Part shown: positions 54,359 through 63,185 of the stretch, piece after piece
Position numbering within the stretch: position 1 is the stretch's first letter
Layout: each line of letters begins with the position of its first letter
DNA from: Carboxylicivirga taeanensis
GTDB lineage: Bacteria > Bacteroidota > Bacteroidia > Bacteroidales > Marinilabiliaceae
DNA length: 64,000 bases
Assembly: GCF_051851475.1 (NCBI RefSeq)
Contig: NZ_JBPUSJ010000007.1
Coordinates: 124,001 to 188,000 of the forward strand
Direction: 5' to 3'
Program-made: the position numbers and the translations under genes
Notes under the pieces: model-generated
Database searches by the model: none
Told to the model about the DNA's origin: nothing
The model's input: the letters and a program-made list of their open reading frames with translations, nothing else

Positions 54359-55645
54359 TTAATCAGTTAAAAATTCGATCATATTCACAATGGCCTCCTG
54401 ACAAGCGGCACAAAAGCCTTTGGCCTCATTGGTCTTCATCCGACAGTTGATGGCCGGGCGAAATACCCCTTTCTCTACATAACCTCCACCTTCAAATACA
54501 CCAGTTGTTTTTTCGTATTTTTTGTCTGACGGCGTCGGCACCGGCACGCCCTCTTCTATCAGGTGCTTCCACTTGGCATTGAAGTTAACCATTGTAGTAA
54601 TATTGGGCTGCCAAGGCTCCACCTTAAGGTCAAAGAAATTCTGATAGGCCACATCCGAAGTGTAATATTCATCGGCCAAGCCCCCAAACCCATGGCCTAT
54701 TTCGTGGAGCATTACCTGCTCTGCCATCGGATGGTCGGCTGTTCCAATAGAAAAGTGATTGTATATACCACCGCCGCCATACTTTTCTGAATTAACCAGC
54801 ACACAAATGTGATCGTACGGTGCACAAGCTGCAATATCCCGAATACTGAATACATCTGCTGTTTCCAGATAGCGATCAATATAAAAAGTATTAAAGGAAG
54901 AATTAACAGCCGTGCGTCGCCATTCATCGCCACGTGGATTATCGGTGCCAGAATCATCTGATGGAGAACAAACGGCCCAAAAATTAAATTTATTTCGATG
55001 TGTTTTATAGGGCTCCTGCGACAAAATATAGGCAGCCATCCGTTTTACATCCGCCACAAACTTATCCATCTCCTCGCTCTTATACCCCTCTGCGATAAAA
55101 GTAAAGTCAATCATGTTTGCCGACGCCCCTCCATCTACCACTTTCACCACATCATATTGGGGGAGTTGTTCTTTCGAAATGTTGGGGTCTTCAGGATCAA
55201 TCGCTATGCTCAACAACGCTTGATATGTCCCATCTTTTTTTCGCTCTTCCAGCTTAAAAAACACTTTATTCTGCGGATAAGGGAACGTTATGCTTTGATA
55301 AAATGCCTTATCAACAGCTTGAGCTTCAGCCGTGGTGCGCCATTCTTCAAATAAAGTACAGAAGCCTCTTGAATAGAGTGGTTCCATACTCACAAAGTCG
55401 CTGATTGTGAATCGATATTCGCCATATCCCAGACTATCAATCAAATTGATTTGACCTCCGCCCCACAATGGCTCTTGTTTAAGCTCTAACAAGTAGGCAG
55501 CTTGTTGTACATTGTTACCTGCCAGTATAAAGTCAACCCGCATGGTTTTTTCTACAAAGTGCCTGTCAAATGCCGTTTGCGCCTGCAAACAGGCTGATAA
55601 TAAAACAATACTGATGATACTAATAAGTCCAATTTTCATGTTCAT
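54359..55645 (-). CDS. M64 family (IgA-peptidase-type) exported zinc metallopeptidase
   Basis: A 428-residue exported peptidase. The signal peptide ends near LLSACLQAQ; the cysteine could make it a lipoprotein, but cleavage after AQA is also possible. The N-terminal part (25-140) is a beta-rich M64 N-domain. The catalytic domain has the zinc motif in VMLHEIGHGFGGLADEYY (HExxHxxxxxxD-like), preceded by FTFIAEGYKSEEMDKFVADVKRMA, which is characteristic of M64. It is the first gene of a two-gene unit with the aldo/keto reductase. The substrate is unknown. Confidence 0.9.
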   Translation of the reverse strand: MNMKIGLISIISIVLLSACLQAQTAFDRHFVEKTMRVDFILAGNNVQQAAYLLELKQEPLWGGGQINLIDSLGYGEYRFTISDFVSMEPLYSRGFCTLFEEWRTTAEAQAVDKAFYQSITFPYPQNKVFFKLEERKKDGTYQALLSIAIDPEDPNISKEQLPQYDVVKVVDGGASANMIDFTFIAEGYKSEEMDKFVADVKRMAAYILSQEPYKTHRNKFNFWAVCSPSDDSGTDNPRGDEWRRTAVNSSFNTFYIDRYLETADVFSIRDIAACAPYDHICVLVNSEKYGGGGIYNHFSIGTADHPMAEQVMLHEIGHGFGGLADEYYTSDVAYQNFFDLKVEPWQPNITTMVNFNAKWKHLIEEGVPVPTPSDKKYEKTTGVFEGGGYVEKGVFRPAINCRMKTNEAKGFCAACQEAIVNMIEFLTD

Positions 55646-55888
55646 CTTCTATATCCTGATTATTTTCTGGTTAATTCTCCTTAGATTCCTTTTAATTCCG
55701 CCTCATTCGCTCTTTTCACCCGAAATTTAAAAATGAGCACGCTGCCTGTTGTTGATTCTGTTTTACAAATTTGCCAAATAAACGAAAATGTTTAATAACA
55801 TTACCTCTTTACTGGCGATATCGCTATGGCAGGTTTATTTTTCTTTGTAATTGTACTAGATTTATACCACAAATAAGCACACTTTAAT

Positions 55889-57184
55889 ATGGAAGTAATT
55901 GAACTCAATAACATAAGCAAAGTACTGAATAACTATTTGGGCTCGTTAGGAATAGCAGATGAATATACAAAATTTTTCCTGTCTGCTTTCTGGATACTTT
56001 TCACACTCGTAGTGATATGGCTCATTAATACATTGGTTAAAAGATTCATTCTCAGTTTTGCCGAACGAGTAATAAGAAGAACTAAATCGAAATATGACGA
56101 TCTGCTAATTAAACGGCATGTTCTTAAGCGACTGGTTAATATCATCCCCGCAATGTTTATCTATTACATGCTTTCGGTTATTTTCCAGCCATTTCCTGAC
56201 TTACACATTGTTGCCCTGCTTCAAAAAGTGGTCAGCAGCACCATCCTGCTCATTATCCTTTGGTCGCTTTCGGCCCTGCTGGGGGTAGTCAATGATATCT
56301 ACAACACCTTTCCCTATTCAAAGGATCGCCCTATCCGCGGCGTGATACAAATTATCGAGATTGCAGCTTCATTTATAACCGGACTGGTAATCGTTTCGAT
56401 ACTGTTTGAAATTGATATTACCAAAATAGTAACCGGTTTAGGGGCCACTGCGGCGGTATTACTTTTAGTTTTTAAAGATACCATACTTGGCTTTGTGGCT
56501 GGCATTCAACTATCGGCCAACAAAATGGTAAGCGCCGGCGATTGGATTACTATGCCCTCTTACAAAGCGGATGGAACCGTTTTAGATATAACCCTAAACA
56601 CGGTTAAAGTCCAAAATTGGGATCAAACCATTACCACTATTCCTACCTACAAACTGGTGGAAGATTCCTTTATCAACTGGAAAGGAATGGAGCATTCAGG
56701 TGGAAGACGTATTAAACGCTCCATAAATATTGATGTGGCCTCAGTAAAATTTTGCACAGCCGAAATGATTGAGCGTTTTAAAAAAATCCGTCTGCTGAAG
56801 AACTATATTATCCAAAAAGAAGAAGAACTTCTTGAATACAACGCGCAAAAAGAAGGCGAATCAATTTCAGAGAGTCTGGCCAATGGCAGACGACTAACTA
56901 ACATAGGTGTATTCAGAAGGTATTTACAGGAATACCTGGCAGAACACCCAATGATTAATAAGGACATGATCTACATGGTGCGCCAGCTTCAGCCCACTGA
57001 AAAAGGCCAACCAATTGAAATATATGCCTTCAGTAAAAACCAGGAGTGGGTGAGCTACGAAACAATTCAGGCCGATATTTTTGATCATGTGCTGGCTGTA
57101 GTGGGTGAGTTTGAATTAAGAATCTATCAGCTGCCAAGTGGGGCTGATTTACACAATACAGGTAAATCAATAGCTACTTTATAA
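55889..57184 (+). CDS. MscS family mechanosensitive channel (YbdG-like)
   Basis: A 431-residue channel with about five membrane segments. The pore helix is TGLGATAAVLLLVFKDTILGFVAGIQLSANKMVSAGDWI, followed by the MscS beta domain (VLDITLNTVKVQNWDQTITTIPTYKLVEDSFINW). The C-terminal region (GGRRIKRSINIDVASVKFC, and the 140 residues after it) matches YbdG/MscM-type miniconductance channels rather than short MscS. It would release solutes on osmotic downshock. Confidence 0.93.
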   Translation: MEVIELNNISKVLNNYLGSLGIADEYTKFFLSAFWILFTLVVIWLINTLVKRFILSFAERVIRRTKSKYDDLLIKRHVLKRLVNIIPAMFIYYMLSVIFQPFPDLHIVALLQKVVSSTILLIILWSLSALLGVVNDIYNTFPYSKDRPIRGVIQIIEIAASFITGLVIVSILFEIDITKIVTGLGATAAVLLLVFKDTILGFVAGIQLSANKMVSAGDWITMPSYKADGTVLDITLNTVKVQNWDQTITTIPTYKLVEDSFINWKGMEHSGGRRIKRSINIDVASVKFCTAEMIERFKKIRLLKNYIIQKEEELLEYNAQKEGESISESLANGRRLTNIGVFRRYLQEYLAEHPMINKDMIYMVRQLQPTEKGQPIEIYAFSKNQEWVSYETIQADIFDHVLAVVGEFELRIYQLPSGADLHNTGKSIATL

Positions 57185-57208
57185 TCGTTATAAATTGAAG
57201 CTACACAT

Positions 57209-57233
57209 GCCTCTATAAAAAGGCTCATTTTTT
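57209..57233 (+). terminator. weak terminator after the MscS-type gene
   Basis: GCCT/AGGC forms a short stem followed by TCATTTTTT, 25 bases after the stop codon. Confidence 0.4.
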
Positions 57234-57339
57234 GTAACGAATTGTTAATTAGCACCTTTTAGTACCAATGCTTCACTTTGAATTTAAAAGGGTTAGACCT
57301 TACAATTCAGATTTCAAAGCCAATTTGCGTTGGATATTA

Positions 57340-57390
57340 ACTATTAATGTTTTATTTTCGTAGCAAACTATTAATAAAAGCGTACTATTA
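57340..57390 (+). promoter_or_regulatory. three ACTATTA repeats before the lrp-type gene
   Basis: ACTATTA occurs at 57340, 57367 and 57384, with the first two extended to ACTATTAAT. AT-rich spaced repeats before an Lrp gene fit autoregulation; this is inference. Confidence 0.35.
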
Positions 57391-57421
57391 GTTACGAATC
57401 CTAACAATTATCATATTCAGT

Positions 57422-57886
57422 ATGGAGACCAATTTACAAATTGATAGCCTTGATAAGAAGATCTTATCACTTATCACTAAAAATGCGAGAATTCCTTTCC
57501 TGGAAGTTGCCCGCGAGTGTAAAGTTTCAGGTGCCGCAATTCATCAACGTATTCAGAGATTGATGAATATGGGTGTCATTAAAGGTTCCGAATTTATCAT
57601 TAACCCTGCCAAAATTGGTTACCACACCTGTGCTTTCATGGGTATATTTCTGAAAAAAGCAAGCCTGTTTGACAAAGTGGTTAAAATGCTCGAAGAAGTT
57701 CCTCAGATTGTTGAGTGCCATTACACCACCGGTCAATACGCCATTTTTATAAAGATTTATGCAAAAAGCAATGAGCACCTAAAACGCATCTTGCACGATA
57801 AACTGCAGGCCATTGCCGGTATTTCTGCTACTGAAACCATTATTTCGCTAGACGAAAGTTTCAAAAGGCAACTACCAATTGACTAA
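57422..57886 (+). CDS. Lrp/AsnC family transcriptional regulator
   Basis: A 154-residue feast/famine regulator. The N-terminal AsnC helix-turn-helix (LDKKILSLITKNARIPFLEVARECKVSGAAIHQRIQRLMNMGVIKGSEF) is followed by the RAM ligand-binding domain (VPQIVECHYTTGQYAIFIKIYAKSNEHLKRIL). It probably binds an amino acid. It stands alone with its own leader and a shared terminator. Confidence 0.95.
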   Translation: METNLQIDSLDKKILSLITKNARIPFLEVARECKVSGAAIHQRIQRLMNMGVIKGSEFIINPAKIGYHTCAFMGIFLKKASLFDKVVKMLEEVPQIVECHYTTGQYAIFIKIYAKSNEHLKRILHDKLQAIAGISATETIISLDESFKRQLPID

Positions 57887-57904
57887 TAAAATTAACAAAT
57901 AATA

Positions 57905-57930
57905 AAAAGGCGCCCACCAAGCGCCTTTTG
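57905..57930. terminator. bidirectional terminator between lrp-type and 184-residue gene
   Basis: AAAAGGCGC (57905-57913) and GCGCCTTTT (57921-57929) form a perfect 9-bp stem with A and T runs on the two sides, serving both convergent genes. Confidence 0.8.
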
Positions 57931-57933
57931 TTG

Positions 57934-58488
57934 TTATAACTGGCAGGTACCATCAATTACTGCAAATAGGGCGCCATTAAACTTTTCAAAAGCCGTACTT
58001 AAAATGCGGTACATCCCCGTGCTTTTCAACTCCTCTGATGAATACTCATCCCGGTTCAACAATACATGTTCATAACGCTCCCCACCACTACTGAGCACCA
58101 GGTGAGGCAGCGTATTCACTGTTGCTTCAACAGGATATTCGTTTTCAGCAATTACTCCTTGCTTTATTAACAAAGGGTGTGCCTCAAAAAAATTGAAAGT
58201 ATTATCACCGAGATACAGGTGAACACTCAAGCGCAAACTAAGCGGAATAGCATAATAAAAATGAAATTTTTTGCGAGGATCAACCAACGAAACAGTGATA
58301 CAGTTTTCGGAGCGGTTGACCGGTGAATACTTTACTTTCCACTCCAAATGCTCAGCACCTAAGACCTCCCGTACGGCATTGACCAAACGAATACGTGGTA
58401 AGGCTATGTTAATAAAATGCTCATCGGCTGCAAAGACCTGCTGCAGAGCAGAAATTCCCGTTTTAGATAATTCAAATATTTTAGACAT
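57934..58488 (-). CDS. unknown 184-residue protein linked to the split 5'-nucleotidase
   Basis: I do not recognise this family. It is soluble with no signal peptide and starts MSKIFELSKTGISALQQVFAADEHF. It has alternating strands and helices (ITVSLVDPRKKFHFYYAIPLSLRLSVHLYLGD) and ends GALFAVIDGTCQL. Its start codon overlaps the end of the metallophosphatase gene by 8 bases, so it is translated with it, and it is the last gene of the three-gene unit. Confidence 0.7.
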   Translation of the reverse strand: MSKIFELSKTGISALQQVFAADEHFINIALPRIRLVNAVREVLGAEHLEWKVKYSPVNRSENCITVSLVDPRKKFHFYYAIPLSLRLSVHLYLGDNTFNFFEAHPLLIKQGVIAENEYPVEATVNTLPHLVLSSGGERYEHVLLNRDEYSSEELKSTGMYRILSTAFEKFNGALFAVIDGTCQL

Positions 58489-59395
58489 GGTAGATAGAAT
58501 TGACCAAAGCTAATGATTTTTTGTTTCCCGGAACCATTGTCACATCCAGGCGACCTAAATAAACACCGCCCCATCCTGCCTGGTTCACAATAACCTCTTG
58601 CTTGTCCAGGTTAAGGATTCGATCCGGCGCATCCATAAAAGTGTGCGTATGGCCTCCCAGTATCACATCAATATGCCTCGTGTGGCTGGCAACAACAACA
58701 TCCGACACCTTGTTGTGACTGTATTTATATCCAAGGTGAGACAGTGCAATAACCAAATCACACTTTTTTTCCTCTTTAAGCCAAGCTGCCATTTCATTGC
58801 CTGCTTTGATCGGATCTTTATACAATGCTTCTTTATAGGATTTAGGGTTGACCAACCCCGCCAGCTCAATTCCCAAACCTATTACTCCAACACTAATTGG
58901 CCCCTTTTTAATAATTTTATAGGGTGCCGTCAAGCCATTCAGTACCGACTGAGTGAAATCATAATTGCTGCAAACAAAGGGAAATTGTGCGCGCTGTAAA
59001 TTTTCAGCCAATGCTTCTATACCGTTATCGAACTCATGGTTACCAATAGTCGCTGCATCATAGCCCATTTTATTCATTAACTCAATTTCAAGCCTCCCTT
59101 TATATTTATTGAAATAAGGTGTGCCTTGAAATATATCGCCACAATCGAATAATAGCACCTGCTCCTGCTCACTTCGAAGCCGATTGATTAAACTGGCCCG
59201 GTGGGCAAATCCGCCCTTATCCGCCCATCGTGAATGGTTTGCCGGAAACGGATCGATGTGACTATGCACATCATTAGTATGCAGAATTGTTAAGGTAACA
59301 GGCGATTGACAACAACTCTGCACAACAGGTGCTATTCCTAAAGCAGCTGCTCCAAGCGCTGTTGTTTTTATAAACTTTCTTCTATTATTCTGCAT
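58481..59395 (-). CDS. metallophosphatase domain of a split 5'-nucleotidase (Tat-exported)
   Basis: A 304-residue exported phosphoesterase equal to the N-terminal half of UshA-type 5'-nucleotidases. It has a Tat signal (NNRRKFIKTTALGAAALGIAP) and metal-binding motifs LHTNDVHSH, FDCGD, GNHEFDNG and GGHTHTF. The nucleoside-binding C-terminal half is absent but is encoded by the preceding gene, which overlaps it by 11 bases. The two products presumably associate in the periplasm. Confidence 0.93.
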   Translation of the reverse strand: MQNNRRKFIKTTALGAAALGIAPVVQSCCQSPVTLTILHTNDVHSHIDPFPANHSRWADKGGFAHRASLINRLRSEQEQVLLFDCGDIFQGTPYFNKYKGRLEIELMNKMGYDAATIGNHEFDNGIEALAENLQRAQFPFVCSNYDFTQSVLNGLTAPYKIIKKGPISVGVIGLGIELAGLVNPKSYKEALYKDPIKAGNEMAAWLKEEKKCDLVIALSHLGYKYSHNKVSDVVVASHTRHIDVILGGHTHTFMDAPDRILNLDKQEVIVNQAGWGGVYLGRLDVTMVPGNKKSLALVNSIYHV

Positions 59396-60143
59396 AGTAA
59401 ATCCGTTTATCCAATTGGCTATTCACAAGTTTATTATCAGTAGTTAATCGCTCAACGTGCTGTAAAATAGCATCGCGCAGCTTCAGTCCCGTCTCCTCCC
59501 TGCTAACTGCTGAAAGGAAGACATTAAAATGATCGCCTCCATCGGCCAGATAATCCGATGTGGCCACTATGTAATTTCTATTTTCAAGAGGCCGCCCTCC
59601 AACCTGGATACTCATGGCTTTTCCATCTTTTATACCAAAAGACGCGCCTCCCATGCCGTCTCCATCAACACTTGCCATAAAATTAAACAACTCACGAATT
59701 TGCTCTGGCGACATTGTCAGGTACACTATTTCATTTTCGAATGGCATTAGTTGATAAATACTCTCAACCGTGATTTCCCCCTTATTAATCGGCACCCTTA
59801 ACCCTTTAACGTTAACAATGCTGATATCGGGCTTCACCCCTGTTGTGTGCAACTCACATTCAGTTAACATCAGGTCCGCAACAAAGTTAGACAACAGTCC
59901 TTCGGGCTGGCCGCCACGTAATTCCTGCTCTGCCTCACCGATTACTCGCTGCATTTCTGTTTTCAAACTGTCCCTGTAAGGCTTAATCGTTGCTTCCATG
60001 GCTGCATCTTGCCCGACCAAACTGTCTGTCGGCAAATAACTGGCCTCAATCTTATTGCTTTTATAACCCGGTGAATTACATCCTAGTACAAACAATAAAC
60101 CGCCTAAGAATCCAAATATTATGTATTTTTCAAGTAACCTCAT
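59385..60143 (-). CDS. 5'-nucleotidase C-terminal domain lipoprotein
   Basis: A 252-residue lipoprotein (lipobox LLFVLGC) that corresponds to the substrate-binding C-terminal half of UshA-type enzymes. It contains GGQPEGLLSNFVADLMLTE, DISIVNVKGLRVPINKGEITVESIYQLMPFENEIV and YIVATSDYLADGGDHF. In the usual family the G-G-x-R position precedes this core; here the residue series reads VKGLRVP. It lacks the metal site and needs the phosphatase encoded next. It is the first gene of the unit. Confidence 0.92.
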   Translation of the reverse strand: MRLLEKYIIFGFLGGLLFVLGCNSPGYKSNKIEASYLPTDSLVGQDAAMEATIKPYRDSLKTEMQRVIGEAEQELRGGQPEGLLSNFVADLMLTECELHTTGVKPDISIVNVKGLRVPINKGEITVESIYQLMPFENEIVYLTMSPEQIRELFNFMASVDGDGMGGASFGIKDGKAMSIQVGGRPLENRNYIVATSDYLADGGDHFNVFLSAVSREETGLKLRDAILQHVERLTTDNKLVNSQLDKRIYYAE

Positions 60144-60376
60144 CTGTTATTATTATCGTTAATAACCACTTATTTAAGGCACAAGAATACAAAAAGGTTT
60201 TGAAACGTCTGAAAAATATTATGAAAATTTACAGTATAGAACCTTCTGCTAAAACACACAAAAAGAAATGATCGCAATGACGTTAGCTCGCCACTTTTAC
60301 CAACACTAACGGCGAGGTAACACCCCCTTAGTTAAGGGTCAAGCAGAGTTACTATAGAAAAGTCAATAAATAAGAA

Positions 60377-60395
60377 AGCCACCAGGATGGTGGCT
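60377..60395 (-). terminator. terminator of the 237-residue gene
   Basis: AGCCACC and GGTGGCT form a 7-bp stem followed on the minus strand by TTTCTTATTT, 10 bases past the stop codon. Confidence 0.65.
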
Positions 60396-60405
60396 AACAA
60401 TCAAT

Positions 60406-61119
60406 TTACTTAATGCGTTCAAGGTATTTTTGCCTTACCCCCATTAAATATTCCCGGTCAATATTCGGGTTATAGATACGTACCATATCAACAATACCAA
60501 AATGCTGGTGAAAATGCCCCACTGCGGCGTCAAACTTACTATAGTCCCAATTGTTTTTCACTTTTCTTGTTAGATCTTCAAAATACTTCCAAGGTAATTT
60601 ATGTGGGATTGTAAAATAGCCATGATCCTTTTCGTCTAAATCAAAATAAACACCTTCTTCAACTTCTTCCAGGGTAAAGAATTTTTTTAACCTGATAATT
60701 GCCTTACCGCTGATGTTTTTGGGCTTCTTTTTAAACTCAAAGCCTTCATCAATATAACCAGCCTGAAGATCGGTAATCTGTTCAAAAGCATCCAGATGGC
60801 GCACGCGAATAACATGGTATTCCTTATTATATAAGCTAACAACTCCGGCTGCAGCGTTAAAGTCCGAACTAAAATACTTTTTAATATTTTGAGTAGCTCG
60901 TGTTACTTCCTCCAGTGTGTACAATCGCTTTAGCACCAAATAAACATACAAGGGTTTGGTATCAGACGGTATCTCGCTATAATAGCCAAAATAGCCGGGG
61001 AAGGGCTCAGGAGCTTCCAGCACAAAAGTATTCGGAAGAATCATGTCATTCATGGTCACCAACGACTCCTGCTTAAGAAGGTTGCCATAGCGTTGTAAAA
61101 TAATTTTTTTTGATCCCAT
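60406..61119 (-). CDS. unknown 237-residue protein with internal duplication
   Basis: I do not recognise a family. It is soluble with no signal peptide. It contains two similar halves: YLVLKRLYTLEEVTRATQNI with SSDFNAAAGVVSLYNKEYHVIRVRHLD in the first (about 57-125), and IRLKKFFTLEEVEEGVYF with YSKFDAAVGHFHQHFGIVDMVRIYN in the second (about 145-220). This points to a tandem ferredoxin-like or similar repeat fold. It stands alone with a terminator, between the nucleotidase genes and yaaA. Confidence 0.7.
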   Translation of the reverse strand: MGSKKIILQRYGNLLKQESLVTMNDMILPNTFVLEAPEPFPGYFGYYSEIPSDTKPLYVYLVLKRLYTLEEVTRATQNIKKYFSSDFNAAAGVVSLYNKEYHVIRVRHLDAFEQITDLQAGYIDEGFEFKKKPKNISGKAIIRLKKFFTLEEVEEGVYFDLDEKDHGYFTIPHKLPWKYFEDLTRKVKNNWDYSKFDAAVGHFHQHFGIVDMVRIYNPNIDREYLMGVRQKYLERIK

Positions 61120-61222
61120 AGATGTGTGTTTTAGATTGAGTAACTACCCTTAAACCGATTGTTCACTTGCCATCAAAAAAGTTATTAAAAAAAACTATTG
61201 GAGTCAAACCTATTCCAGGAAA

Positions 61223-61999
61223 TTAATCTTCATGCTCGCGAACAAACACAGGCTGGTTAGTTTTCGATAGATCTGCTTTATAATAATATCCGCCTTCATT
61301 AAAAGCTATCAAATCATCAGCTTGGGTAATCTTATGTTGGATAATGAACCGCGTCATTAGTCCACGTGCTTTCTTAGCAAAGAAACTAATAACCTTATAT
61401 TGTCCGTTTTTCCAGTCCTTAAAAACGGGCGTAACCACCTGTTTGCCAAACGCCTTTTTATCAATTGCCTTAAAATACTCATTTGATGCCAGATTGACCA
61501 GCACCTCTGATCCCTGCTCATTCATATCAGCTTCGAGCAAAGCAGCAATCTTATCTCCCCAAAAACTATACAGATTTTGCTTCTCCTGCACCGCTAACTT
61601 TGTCCCCATCTCCAAACGATAGGCCAATATGCTATCCAAGGGCCGAAGCAAACCGTATAAGCCCGACAGAATTCGAAGCTTCTCTTGCGCATATTGCACT
61701 TCCCTCTCATTGAGTGTATTAGCCTCCAGCCCGGTATAAACATCGCCTTTAAACGCAAAAAGCGCTGCTTTAGCCTCCTCGCTGCTAAAGGGATACTCCC
61801 ACTCCTGAAACCGCTGGTAATTAAGCTGTCCCAACTGCGAACTAATCTTCATCAAGTCCATCAACTTGTCGGGTGAATACTTTTTTAGTTCCTGAACAAT
61901 GGCCTGCGCTTCGTTGTGAAAACGAATTGTGGTATGGTCTGTTTTTGGCGCCTTGGTTTCAAAATCCAATGATTTAGCTGGAGATATAATTATATGCAT
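61223..61999 (-). CDS. yaaA: peroxide stress protein YaaA (DUF328/UPF0246)
   Basis: A 258-residue cytoplasmic protein that in E. coli limits Fenton damage by lowering free iron and binds DNA. Family motifs are present: IIISPAKSLDF at the N-terminus, ALFAFKGDVYTGLEA, LSGLYGLLRPLDSILAYRLEMGTKL, LVNLASNEYFKAID, and FFAKKARGLMTRFIIQ. Length is normal. It is monocistronic by spacing. Confidence 0.95.
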   Translation of the reverse strand: MHIIISPAKSLDFETKAPKTDHTTIRFHNEAQAIVQELKKYSPDKLMDLMKISSQLGQLNYQRFQEWEYPFSSEEAKAALFAFKGDVYTGLEANTLNEREVQYAQEKLRILSGLYGLLRPLDSILAYRLEMGTKLAVQEKQNLYSFWGDKIAALLEADMNEQGSEVLVNLASNEYFKAIDKKAFGKQVVTPVFKDWKNGQYKVISFFAKKARGLMTRFIIQHKITQADDLIAFNEGGYYYKADLSKTNQPVFVREHED

Positions 62000-62045
62000 C
62001 GTGTCATTTTTTTTTATAACAATATTAAGTATTGATAGTTCATCC

Positions 62046-62075
62046 CATAAAAAAGGACCACTTTTCGTGGCCCTT
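62046..62075 (-). terminator. rho-independent terminator of the DeoR-type gene
   Basis: On the minus strand AAGGGCCAC pairs with GTGGTCCTT (one G-U pair), followed by TTTT. It lies 25 bases after the stop codon. Confidence 0.75.
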
Positions 62076-62099
62076 GCATTATTTCTTGTAAAGTTTTAG

Positions 62100-62882
62100 T
62101 TAATCTGTGATGATCACCTCAACCCCGGCATTTAGCAACTTTTCCTTATCATCTTCTGAAATTCCACGATCGGTCACCAGAATATCAATATCTTTTATCT
62201 GACCAATTACAGCCAGGCTCCTCTTTTTAAACTTACTGGAATCGACAACCAAAATTACTTTTTTTGCCATTTTAAGCATTGTGCGGTTCAGGGCCGCTTC
62301 TTCCAGGTGAGGAGTGCTGAAACCCAGATTAACATCAATACCATCGGCTCCTATGAACAGTTTATCACAAAAGAAGTTCTTAAAACTATTTTGAGCAATG
62401 GAACCCACGAGCGATAGGGATTTCTTCCGCATTACACCTCCGGGCATAATTACGTTAATCTGATCTAATTCGGCCAAAGGTCCGGCAATATTAAGCGCAT
62501 TGGTTATCACCGTTAAACTCTTAAACTTACTCAAATGGGTTGAAACTTCGCGGGTAGTGGTGCCACTGTCGAGCACAATGGTGTCCCCTTCTTCAATGAG
62601 CCGGGCCGCACGCTTACCAATGGCTTCTTTTTCTTTGGCGTTCTTCACTTTCTTATCCGAAAGCTTCATATCCAAAGTCACTTTATCCGTTTTTATAGCT
62701 CCACCCCTGGCTCTGATTAACAGGTTTTTATGCTCCAATTGAGTGAGATCATTCCTTATGGTCACCTCACTTACATTAAACTGCTCACTCAGTTCGTGCA
62801 CGTTTACCTGACCTTTAGCATCTAATAATTTGAGTATTAACCCTCGTCTTCCGACAGTTGTATTTGGATCAAAATCATTCAT
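62100..62882 (-). CDS. DeoR/GlpR family transcriptional regulator
   Basis: A 260-residue repressor. The N-terminal winged helix (GLILKLLDAKGQVNVHELSEQFNVSEVTIRNDLTQLEHKNLLIRARGGA) is followed by a DeoR C-terminal sugar-phosphate sensor domain (GDTIVLDSGTTTREVSTHL, DKLFIGADGIDVNLGFSTPHLEEAALNRTMLK). Such proteins control sugar or aminosugar catabolism. It diverges from the amidohydrolase gene and may control it. Confidence 0.95.
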   Translation of the reverse strand: MNDFDPNTTVGRRGLILKLLDAKGQVNVHELSEQFNVSEVTIRNDLTQLEHKNLLIRARGGAIKTDKVTLDMKLSDKKVKNAKEKEAIGKRAARLIEEGDTIVLDSGTTTREVSTHLSKFKSLTVITNALNIAGPLAELDQINVIMPGGVMRKKSLSLVGSIAQNSFKNFFCDKLFIGADGIDVNLGFSTPHLEEAALNRTMLKMAKKVILVVDSSKFKKRSLAVIGQIKDIDILVTDRGISEDDKEKLLNAGVEVIITD

Positions 62883-63185
62883 AATTATATTATTAATAGC
62901 TCAACCTGGTGAAATACACAGACAACTCTTGCCTGTTTTTCTCACAAAATAAGTAAAAATATTATTGAATAAGCATATGAAAGCAATATAGTTACTAAAC
63001 ACTACAGTTAAGAGTGCAACAAAAAGCCTGTTTCCTTTTTTATCATTGCATTTTAAATAATTACGAAAGGTAACGCCCAACCAAAGCTAACCATACGAAA
63101 CCAGTAATAAAGGCTGTGGTATAAACACCGTATTCGCATTGATAATTATTTACTATTTTTCAGGCTCAAAAGGGATTTATTTAGC
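62883..63185. promoter_or_regulatory. divergent regulatory region with paired TACGAAA repeats
   Basis: No coding region is seen in these 303 bases. TACGAAA occurs at 63062-63068 and 63094-63100 in the same orientation, 32 bases (about three helical turns) apart. This could be a DeoR-type operator for the divergent amidohydrolase. No strong -7/-33 pair is visible. Confidence 0.35.
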
